Assembly (NCBI GenBank): GCA_002722105.1
Contig: PBKF01000034.1
Span: 47,890-55,672 of the forward strand
DNA: 7,783 nucleotides
Source of the DNA: Fidelibacterota bacterium
GTDB lineage: Bacteria; Marinisomatota; Marinisomatia; Marinisomatales; UBA1611
Direction: 5' to 3'
A program made the position numbers and the translations under genes. Positions 1-5,241 of this stretch are shown one piece after another. Below the pieces are notes generated by a model. It did no database searches and was not told the origin of the DNA. It saw only the letters and a program-made list of their open reading frames with translations. Position 1 is the first letter of the stretch; each line of letters starts with the position of its first letter.

Positions 1-351
1 AATAATTTTGCTAAAGGCAGTGTTGCACCCAAAACAGTCTTGAGTGGTTCAAAGGAATTAGCCCACCTTCCTCTCACCTTATTTTTTGATTCAGTATATT
101 TAAATCAGGGAGGGGAGACTGATGTCTTTTTAGGGGGTATATTTAAATTAAAAAATAATTTGCGGTTTCAATGGGGTTCATCTACCCGTAAAATTAATCA
201 TAATATAAATCAGAATATTTTCCAAACTATTTTGGGTGCTACAGGACTTGGTATAGGTTATTGCACTGGTCAAACTAAATTTCATTATGGCACATTTGTT
301 TTTGGTACCGGAGCCAGTAGTCATGGTCTAGAAATTACGGTTCAGCTATGA
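1..351 (+). CDS. C-terminal part of a probable PorV/PorQ-type outer-membrane beta-barrel protein (5' end outside window)
   Basis: The frame is open from base 1 to the TGA at 349-351, so only the last 116 residues are visible and the start lies upstream. An in-frame TTG at 40 need not be a real start. The visible part has alternating polar and hydrophobic segments separated by Gly/Asn turns (LPLTLFFDSVYL, FLGGIFKL, LRFQWGSSTR, GLGIGYCTG, KFHYGTFVFGTG) and ends in a strand, HGLEITVQL, typical of the C-terminal beta-signal of an outer-membrane barrel. The order (LGG-strand, N-L-x-x-Q/R-x-G strand, GLGIG strand, then the terminal G-x-x-S/T-H strand) resembles the end of PorQ/PorV-like proteins of the FCB group, some of which belong to type IX secretion. 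The ATGA overlap with the lipase gene implies co-translation. Barrel is fairly likely; the PorQ/PorV assignment is tentative because no N-terminal half is visible. Confidence 0.5.
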   Translation, partial: NNFAKGSVAPKTVLSGSKELAHLPLTLFFDSVYLNQGGETDVFLGGIFKLKNNLRFQWGSSTRKINHNINQNIFQTILGATGLGIGYCTGQTKFHYGTFVFGTGASSHGLEITVQL

Positions 352-1556
352 TTAAATCCTTCATGATTAGAGTTTTGGTGACAGTTACTTGCCTTCTTGG
401 GCAAAATAATTATCCCATCGTATTGATCCATGGATTTATGGGTTGGGGCTCTGAAGAGATGGGTGGTTACAATTATTGGGGAGGGATTAAAGATTATGCT
501 CAAATGCTCCGCGATGAAGGTAGTACAGTATTTACAGTTTCTGTTGGCCCAGTTTCATCAAATTGGGAAAGAGCAATTGAGGTTTATACACAATTAAAGG
601 GCGGTCAGGTAGATTATGGTAAATCACATGCGAAAAAATTTAATATAATTCAAAAACCAAAGGGCAAAGTTTATGATGCTCTTTATCCTCAGTGGGATGG
701 TAATAATCCAATCCATCTGATAGGACATAGCCAGGGAGGGCAAACAGCAAGAATGCTCTTATATCTTTTGACTAATACAGTTTATGAAGATGAAGAAAAA
801 GGTATTGTTGAGAAATCCAAATTATTGGGTGGCATTAATGAAAATTGGATTCGAAGTATAACGGCTGTTGTATCCCCTCATGATGGAACAACATTAGCGG
901 ATGTGATTACCAAAACGATACCATTTATACAATATTTTATAGGATTAGCCGGTGTTATTGGCACAAGGTTTTATGATTTTGACTTAGAGCAATGGGGGTT
1001 TTATAGAGGAGAAGATGAAACCTGGGCAGCCTATTTAAAAAGGATGAGAACCCATGATGCTTGGACAACAAAAAATATTTGTTCTTGGGATTTATCTCTA
1101 GAAGGCGCAAAAGAATTAAATGGGTTTTTGCAGGCAGATCCAACTGTTTATTATTTTTCCATTTGTGCTACAACCACTAAGAAAAGCTTAGACTCTCCAA
1201 GTCATATCCCTTTGGATGACACATCCATTTTGACCCGGAGTCGTGCTAAAATATTAGGATCAAGGGTTGGATATTGGGGTGATGGTACTTCCACTGATTC
1301 AACATGGTTTGAAAATGATGGGATTGTGAATACAAGGTCCATGTATGGTCCTACAACAGGGAATAATGGACCAGATCCAATTATAACACTTGATGAAGGT
1401 GATTTATTAATTCCAGGTCAGTGGTATGTCTTGGGGCCCTTCCCTTTGGATCATTGGAATATAATTGGCCATTTAGGCAATAGAAGGACCAATCAATTAT
1501 CAGAGCGCATTTTTGTTGCTCATATCAAAAGATTAACGAATTTATCTTCTTTTTAA
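348..1556 (+). CDS. Secreted triacylglycerol lipase, alpha/beta hydrolase of the Geobacillus/Staphylococcus (family I.5/I.6) type
   Basis: The 402-residue product begins with a short hydrophobic segment (about residues 6-18, ending LLGQ) that could be a signal peptide, so it is probably exported to hydrolyse glycerol esters. Family hallmarks run nearly collinear with Geobacillus lipases: the oxyanion segment HGFMGWGSEEM (28-38), the GPVSSNW and VDYG segments (67-91), the nucleophile elbow GHSQGGQTARML (Ser128), PHDGTT (177-182), FDLEQWG (211-217), ENDGIVNT with Asp324, and LDHWNIIG with His369. Ser128-Asp324-His369 form a complete triad. The lid region between PHDG and YDF is about eight residues shorter than in Geobacillus enzymes as I recall them. 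Most zinc and calcium ligands are replaced (see findings). The start at 348 overlaps the upstream stop as ATGA; Met6 at 363 is an alternative. Neither has a clear Shine-Dalgarno sequence. Family is secure, substrate preference unknown. Confidence 0.93.
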   Translation: MIKSFMIRVLVTVTCLLGQNNYPIVLIHGFMGWGSEEMGGYNYWGGIKDYAQMLRDEGSTVFTVSVGPVSSNWERAIEVYTQLKGGQVDYGKSHAKKFNIIQKPKGKVYDALYPQWDGNNPIHLIGHSQGGQTARMLLYLLTNTVYEDEEKGIVEKSKLLGGINENWIRSITAVVSPHDGTTLADVITKTIPFIQYFIGLAGVIGTRFYDFDLEQWGFYRGEDETWAAYLKRMRTHDAWTTKNICSWDLSLEGAKELNGFLQADPTVYYFSICATTTKKSLDSPSHIPLDDTSILTRSRAKILGSRVGYWGDGTSTDSTWFENDGIVNTRSMYGPTTGNNGPDPIITLDEGDLLIPGQWYVLGPFPLDHWNIIGHLGNRRTNQLSERIFVAHIKRLTNLSSF

Positions 1557-1592
1557 TTTATTTTTTTCATTCCCTTTTATTAAAAATTTATT

Positions 1593-1609
1593 ATTTGTAA
1601 TATACAAAT
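1593..1609. promoter_or_regulatory. Perfect inverted repeat before marR, candidate MarR operator overlapping the promoter
   Basis: ATTTGTA-ATA-TACAAAT is a perfect 7-3-7 palindrome whose last base touches the marR ATG at 1610. Palindromes of this size are typical MarR-dimer targets. The core TTGTA-N3-TACAA recurs before mutY. The hexamer TAATAT (1598-1603) inside it fits a -10 element six bases from the ATG. No convincing -35 is visible in the T-rich leader at 1557-1592. Binding is inferred. Confidence 0.55.
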
Positions 1610-2044
1610 ATGAATTATGGTGAGCTCTTATCACATTTTCTGGTAGATCTCCAAAGTATCTATCGAAAGAATATTTCAATTCAAGGTGCATCTTTCCCCC
1701 AAGTATTAACAATATCTATTATTCCTGATGATGGGATTGAGATGTCCATGCTATCAAATAAAATTGGAATAGATAATAGTACCGCCACACGAATGATTGC
1801 GGGGTTAGAACAAAAAGGCTGGGTTTATCGACAACCGTTTGATCATGATAAAAGAATAATTAAAGTTTATCTCACAGAACTTGGAATAAATATTCAGGAG
1901 AAATTAGAAGACCAAATTGAAAGAATTGGTTCGGTAATTGAACAGGAAGTGGATCCACTGGATCGAAATGAAATGATTGAACTTATATCATCTCTTCATT
2001 GGATTTTATCTAAACTTATTCTTAAAGGTAATATAATTGTATAA
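1610..2044 (+). CDS. MarR-family winged-helix transcriptional regulator
   Basis: This 144-residue protein has the normal MarR length and plan: an N-terminal dimer helix (1-20), helix-turn-helix with MSMLSNKIGID (45-55) followed by the recognition helix NSTATRMIAGLEQKGWV (56-72), a beta-wing with the usual D-x-D-x-R pattern in FDHDKRIIKVYLTELG (Asp78, Asp80, Arg82), and C-terminal helices returning to the dimer interface (93-140). Such proteins usually repress their own and adjacent genes and release DNA when a ligand or oxidant is sensed. There is no cysteine anywhere in the protein, so OhrR-like thiol sensing is excluded and a small-molecule ligand is more likely. The start is fixed by the palindrome ending at 1609 and by the usual N-terminal length; no Shine-Dalgarno sequence precedes it. 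It lies five bases before mutY, which suggests that it controls the mutY-plsC-doxX cluster as well as itself. Confidence 0.92.
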   Translation: MNYGELLSHFLVDLQSIYRKNISIQGASFPQVLTISIIPDDGIEMSMLSNKIGIDNSTATRMIAGLEQKGWVYRQPFDHDKRIIKVYLTELGINIQEKLEDQIERIGSVIEQEVDPLDRNEMIELISSLHWILSKLILKGNIIV

Positions 2045-2045
2045 T
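2032..2045 (+). promoter_or_regulatory. Tandem TATAAT hexamers before mutY, candidate internal promoter
   Basis: Two exact TATAAT hexamers occur at 2032-2037 and 2040-2045, 12 and 4 bases before the mutY ATG. The second is embedded in the inverted repeat at 2037-2049. From the first, a transcript would start about six bases before the ATG. No good -35 is seen at the usual distance, and AT-rich DNA produces such hexamers by chance. Confidence 0.3.
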
Positions 2046-2049
2046 ACAA
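2037..2049. promoter_or_regulatory. Second TTGTA-N3-TACAA inverted repeat, candidate MarR operator before mutY
   Basis: TTGTAT-A-ATACAA is a perfect palindrome that covers the marR stop codon and ends at the base before the mutY ATG. It has the same half-sites and three-base spacing as the copy before marR; the right half TACAAAT is identical over seven bases, including the A and T of the ATG. The shared sequence and identical placement make it a likely second site for the same regulator. Confidence 0.5.
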
Positions 2050-3108
2050 ATGAATAAGTTTGTGTCATCAATATTGAGCTGGTATAAAAAAGAAAAGCGG
2101 GATCTACCTTTTCGTGGTATTAATGATCCTTATAAAATTTGGTTGTCTGAAGTAATGCTTCAGCAAACAAAGGTGAAGACATCTATACCATATTATCAAA
2201 CGTGGATACAGCAATACCCTACATTAAAGTCTGTTGCCCTAGCGGACAGGGAAAGATTGTTGAAAATTTGGGAAGGATTAGGCTATTATTCCCGATGCAG
2301 GAACTTTCATGAAGCTACAAAAATTATTTTAGAGAGACACAATGGTTTGGTCCCTGATAATTGGGAAGAATTTCGATCGTTGCCTGGTGTTGGTGAATAC
2401 ACTGCATCTGCTGTACTTTCTATCGCTTTTAAAAAATCTTTTCCCGTTATGGATGGAAATGTTAAACGCGTTATGTCGAGAGTGTTAGGAATACGCCATT
2501 TCACAAAAAGAAATTTAACAATAATTAAAAATTCATTGGATAAAATGATACCTAGTTCATGCCCAGGTGATTTTAACCAGGCCATGATGGAGCTTGGCGC
2601 TATAGTTTGTGCACCAAAGAATCCAAAATGTGCCTTATGCCCAATATCTCATTATTGTAAAGGATTTTTATTAGGTTCACCCGAATCTTATCCATTGTTG
2701 AAAAAAAAGAAAATGATACCTCATTATACTATCGTTGTAGGACTTATCTGGAGAAAAAATAAATTTTATATTCAAAAACGAGGTAACAACGGTATGCTCG
2801 CTGGGTTGTGGGAATTTCCCGGAGGAAAAGTAAAAAATGGAGAATCAAATCATGAAGCACTGCTTCGTGAAATTAAAGAAGAATGTGGAGTGAAGCCAAA
2901 GATAATAAAAAAAATTGGAACAATAAAACATGCTTATACACATTTTTCAATTACATTCCATGGCTACCATTGCATTGAAAATGGCCAATTAATAAATGCG
3001 CAAAAATATTGCGAATGGATAACGCCTGAAGATATAAATAACTTCACTTTTCCAAAAGCAAACCATAAAATATTTACAATATTAAATGATCAGAAATGGC
3101 ATGTTTAG
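2050..3108 (+). CDS. mutY: A/G-specific adenine glycosylase MutY with an intact MutT-like Nudix domain
   Basis: MutY removes adenine paired with 8-oxoguanine or guanine, starting base-excision repair. The 352 residues contain an HhH-GPD glycosylase domain (1-205) with catalytic Glu34 in SEVMLQQT, GLGYYSR (76-82), the helix-hairpin-helix LPGVGEYTA (111-119), catalytic Asp135 in MDGNVKR, and a 4Fe-4S cluster C-x6-C-x2-C-x5-C (Cys187, 194, 197, 203). After a Lys-rich linker the C-terminal domain (about 224-350) is MutT-like: WEFPGGKV, then a full Nudix box from Gly259 to Val281 with Arg273, Glu274, Glu277 and Glu278, and FPKANHK near the end, like MutT's FPPANE. HAYTH (294-298) occupies the position of the FSH loop that reads 8-oxoguanine. 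The start matches the family's N-terminus; no Shine-Dalgarno sequence is near. It sits five bases after marR, and its end overlaps plsC. Confidence 0.97.
   Translation: MNKFVSSILSWYKKEKRDLPFRGINDPYKIWLSEVMLQQTKVKTSIPYYQTWIQQYPTLKSVALADRERLLKIWEGLGYYSRCRNFHEATKIILERHNGLVPDNWEEFRSLPGVGEYTASAVLSIAFKKSFPVMDGNVKRVMSRVLGIRHFTKRNLTIIKNSLDKMIPSSCPGDFNQAMMELGAIVCAPKNPKCALCPISHYCKGFLLGSPESYPLLKKKKMIPHYTIVVGLIWRKNKFYIQKRGNNGMLAGLWEFPGGKVKNGESNHEALLREIKEECGVKPKIIKKIGTIKHAYTHFSITFHGYHCIENGQLINAQKYCEWITPEDINNFTFPKANHKIFTILNDQKWHV
2701..2708 (+). repeat. A8 homopolymer at the domain linker of mutY
   Basis: Eight consecutive A residues encode Lys218-Lys220 between the iron-sulfur and Nudix domains of MutY. 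Loss of one A would put the reading frame into a TGA four codons later, giving a protein of about 221 residues that keeps the glycosylase domain and lacks the Nudix domain. This is a possible slippage or phase-variation site, or simply a Lys-rich linker. Confidence 0.4.
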
Positions 3109-3808
3109 AACAATAAGTTCAATCATTCTTTGGCCGATATGGTTTACATTTTTTTTCATGACAATGATTGTTCTCTTTTTCCTTTTTATGATTGTGCCAA
3201 AACCATATTTAAATTTTTTTGTTCGCCCAATATCTTGGTTATATTGTTTATTCGCAGGGCAATATCTAATTAAAGAAAATGAGCCCCCTAATCCCAATGC
3301 ACAACCCTATTTATACATGTTTAATCATGAATCCATGTTTGATCAGTTCATGATTGCCGCATTTGTTCCACATTATATCACGGCTGTTGGTGCTATAGAA
3401 CAATTTCGCTATCCGATTTGGGGCTACATGATGAAGACATATGGTGTTATACCTATTGTGAGACAAGAATTAAAAAAGGCGATCAACAGCCTTATTAAGG
3501 CAGAAGAAGCCCTTAATAAAGGAATTTCCTTTCTGATATCCCCTGAAGGGACAAGGTCTTTAACGGGTGAACTTGGCCCATTTAAAAAAGGCCCCTTTCA
3601 TTTGGCAAAAAATACAGGAGCAACAATTGTGCCTGTAGCACTTATAGGTGCTTTTAATGCCAAAATGAAAAATGATTGGCGTTTATTGCCAGGGAAGCTA
3701 ATTACCAGATTTGGAGAACCAATTAAAAAGGAAGAATTTGAACATTTGACTGTAGAAAAAACAAGAGATTTGGTTCGTGAAAAAATTAAACAATTAAAAG
3801 AGTCATGA
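3086..3808 (+). CDS. plsC: 1-acyl-sn-glycerol-3-phosphate acyltransferase (PlsC family)
   Basis: The product transfers an acyl chain to lysophosphatidic acid to make phosphatidic acid at the inner membrane. In the 240 residues from the ATG at 3086 the acyltransferase motifs appear in order: motif I NHESMFD (His81, Asp86), motif II around GVIPIVRQ (120-127), motif III SPEGTRS (152-158) followed by FKKGPFHLA, and motif IV IVPVAL (181-186). A long hydrophobic segment at residues 9-37 anchors the N-terminus, as in PlsC-type enzymes. Length is normal. The 3086 start overlaps mutY by 23 bases. Met6 at 3101 gives an eight-base overlap and starts right before the membrane segment, so it is equally plausible; neither has a clear Shine-Dalgarno sequence. 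Acyl acceptor is inferred from family; a related lyso-lipid acyltransferase is possible. Confidence 0.92.
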   Translation: MIRNGMFRTISSIILWPIWFTFFFMTMIVLFFLFMIVPKPYLNFFVRPISWLYCLFAGQYLIKENEPPNPNAQPYLYMFNHESMFDQFMIAAFVPHYITAVGAIEQFRYPIWGYMMKTYGVIPIVRQELKKAINSLIKAEEALNKGISFLISPEGTRSLTGELGPFKKGPFHLAKNTGATIVPVALIGAFNAKMKNDWRLLPGKLITRFGEPIKKEEFEHLTVEKTRDLVREKIKQLKES

Positions 3809-3813
3809 GGGAG
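3807..3813 (+). promoter_or_regulatory. Shine-Dalgarno sequence of the doxX-like gene
   Basis: GAGGGAG starts within the plsC stop codon (TGA 3806-3808) and ends two bases before the ATG at 3816. It is one of only two clear ribosome-binding sites in the window and supports both the start choice and translation coupled to plsC. Confidence 0.6.
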
Positions 3814-3815
3814 TA

Positions 3816-4316
3816 ATGTTAAAAAGATTAGGAATAATATTCATATTTGGATTACCAATTCTGATTCAGGCGCAATCTGTTGCAGAGCGTTATGGAGACC
3901 GAATCGAATTACTAGGGATTCCATTTAAAGGGCCATTGGAACTTTGTCAGATTCTGATTGCTATTATTTTAGCTGTTACATTTCTTCAATCAGGAATAGA
4001 TAAAATTATAGATCGGAAGGGAAACCTTAATTTTTTCGAAGAACAGTTTTCTAATTCCCCGCTTTTTGGTTTTACAAGCCTGTTGCTAACTTTACTCACA
4101 TTTGTAGAAATATTGGGTGCACTTATGTTAGTATATGGGATTTATTATGCTTTTGCTGAACGAACCACATTATGGATATTTTATGGATTTGTTATTATTG
4201 CATTAACAATTATTGCATTGTTCACTGGACAACGTTTGGCAAAGGATTACGTAGGCGCTGCAGATTTGGTGTCATATTTTATGCTTGTGATGTTGGGTAT
4301 TATGAGTATGTACTAA
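3816..4316 (+). CDS. DoxX-like integral membrane protein with signal peptide
   Basis: The 166 residues open with a basic-hydrophobic leader ending ILIQA-QS, a good signal-peptidase site after residue 19. Four hydrophobic segments follow at about 39-58, 85-110, 118-137 and 149-165. After the first comes FLQSGIDKIIDRKGNLNFF (56-74) and then FSNSPL, the arrangement seen in DoxX/DoxD-like proteins, where a G-x-x-K-x-x-D-like loop follows the first membrane helix. The third and fourth segments enclose TGQRLAKDYVGAAD. DoxX-family proteins are small four-helix membrane proteins of mostly unclear function, with some linked to quinone-coupled or redox-stress roles. The gene starts seven bases after plsC behind a strong Shine-Dalgarno sequence and is the last of the marR cluster. 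The family call is from pattern only; no function can be assigned. Confidence 0.75.
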   Translation: MLKRLGIIFIFGLPILIQAQSVAERYGDRIELLGIPFKGPLELCQILIAIILAVTFLQSGIDKIIDRKGNLNFFEEQFSNSPLFGFTSLLLTLLTFVEILGALMLVYGIYYAFAERTTLWIFYGFVIIALTIIALFTGQRLAKDYVGAADLVSYFMLVMLGIMSMY

Positions 4317-4347
4317 ATGCTCGATAAGTAATCATACGTAAAAATCT

Positions 4348-4378
4348 ATATTGAATTGTTATTTCTAATATTCAATAT
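4348..4378. promoter_or_regulatory. Nine-base inverted repeat in the gap before the dehydrogenase gene
   Basis: ATATTGAAT (4348-4356) and ATTCAATAT (4370-4378) are perfect reverse complements separated by 13 bases, putting the half-site centres 22 bases, about two helical turns, apart. It lies in the 73-base gap between the two gene clusters, 11 bases before the dehydrogenase ATG. With no G+C-rich stem and no following T-tract it is not a classical terminator; an operator or a weak leader hairpin fits better. A TAATAT hexamer at 4366-4371 could be a -10 element. Otherwise the gap (4317-4389) shows nothing recognisable. Confidence 0.35.
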
Positions 4379-4389
4379 CTTAAAAATAA

Positions 4390-5229
4390 ATGAATAAAAT
4401 TTGCATTATCACCGGCTCAACAGATGGGATTGGTAAACAAACAGCTATAGAATTAGCAAAACTTGGATATGTCCTAGGGCTAGTTGGGAGGGATAAGAAT
4501 AAGGGTGAAAAAGTTATTTCGGATATTCAAAAAGAAACTAAAATTAAATCCCTTAAATTTTTCCAATCAGATCTATCCCTAATTCATCAGATCAAATCTG
4601 TTTCCCAACAGATCCAAGATACATATGACTCCATTGATGTATTAATAAATAACGCAGGAGCTTATTTTACTGAGATGAATCAAACTGATGAAGGATTCGA
4701 AACTACATTTGCTCTAAATCATCTGAATTATTTTGTTTTTACCCATGAATTGATGGATATGATCAAAGACGATAAGCCAGGCCGTGTGGTCAATATTGCA
4801 TTAATGGCTCATAGAAATGGCAAATTGGATTTTCAAGATCTCCAAATGCGTAAGAAATACAGCGGATGGACTGCATACTGCAGATCAAAATTGATGAATA
4901 TAATGTTCACCTATGAATGTCATCATAGGTATTTTGAATATGGAGTGACCTTTAATAGCTTACACCCTGGTTTTGTAAATACAAGTTTTGGAGATAACAA
5001 TTCGGGTTTTGCAAAACAATCTATGCATGTGGCCAAAGCATTGTTTGCTATTAATGTAGAGAAGGGAGCAAAAACCGTTGTGTATGTTGCACATTCTTCT
5101 GAATTAAAAAATGTAAGCGGTAAATTTTTTAATAAATGTAAGCCCGCTAAATCTTCATCTACTTCTATGATCAAAAAAGACCAAAAAATACTATGGGCAG
5201 AAACGGAAGCCCTTTTAACAAAGATGTAA
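4390..5229 (+). CDS. Short-chain dehydrogenase/reductase, retinol-dehydrogenase-like, lacking the catalytic serine
   Basis: The 279-residue protein has the classical SDR plan: the Rossmann nucleotide loop TGSTDGIG (8-15), GR at 33-34 suggesting NADP(H), DL at 61-62, NNAG (87-90), the structural Asn110 in FALNHLNYF, and the catalytic pair Tyr163-x3-Lys167 in AYCRSK, followed by LHPGFVNT (191-198). It aligns without gaps in the active-site region to retinol-dehydrogenase/WW-oxidoreductase-type SDRs, which reduce or oxidise hydrophobic carbonyls and alcohols. However, the catalytic serine position, in NVSSxAH of relatives, reads NIALMAH, with Leu138 exactly 25 residues before Tyr163. The enzyme may be impaired, altered, or the codon may hold a base error. 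There is no Shine-Dalgarno sequence; the start is set by the Rossmann fold beginning at residue 3. It is followed after 12 bases by the aminopeptidase gene. Substrate unknown. Confidence 0.92.
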   Translation: MNKICIITGSTDGIGKQTAIELAKLGYVLGLVGRDKNKGEKVISDIQKETKIKSLKFFQSDLSLIHQIKSVSQQIQDTYDSIDVLINNAGAYFTEMNQTDEGFETTFALNHLNYFVFTHELMDMIKDDKPGRVVNIALMAHRNGKLDFQDLQMRKKYSGWTAYCRSKLMNIMFTYECHHRYFEYGVTFNSLHPGFVNTSFGDNNSGFAKQSMHVAKALFAINVEKGAKTVVYVAHSSELKNVSGKFFNKCKPAKSSSTSMIKKDQKILWAETEALLTKM

Positions 5230-5235
5230 AAAGGA
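5229..5235 (+). promoter_or_regulatory. Shine-Dalgarno sequence of pepC
   Basis: AAAAGGA lies six bases before the ATG at 5242, directly after the stop codon of the dehydrogenase gene. It fixes the pepC start and suggests efficient independent translation within the shared transcript. Confidence 0.6.
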
Positions 5236-5241
5236 ATAAAA

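Noticed and set aside
40..42. TTG as a start codon for the first gene
   Set aside because: The frame is open upstream to base 1, no Shine-Dalgarno sequence precedes it, and the protein looks like the end of a longer barrel.
955..1143. Minus-strand open frame inside the lipase gene
   Set aside because: It lies opposite well-conserved lipase motifs and its translation has no recognisable family features. The other antisense frames (2307-2585, 3082-3297, 4923-5174, 5664-5894, 6113-6304, 6265-6489, 6994-7212) were rejected for the same reason.
1529..1592. Possible terminator after the lipase: AAGAT/ATCTT arms followed by T-rich DNA
   Set aside because: The stem is only five base pairs with one G-C pair, lies in the last lipase codons, and the T-richness extends through the whole AT-rich gap. 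Too weak to call.
4972..4984. A third TTGTA...TACAA-like sequence inside the dehydrogenase gene
   Set aside because: The spacer is two bases, not three, and it lies within conserved coding sequence (FVNTS), far from any start. It looks like chance.
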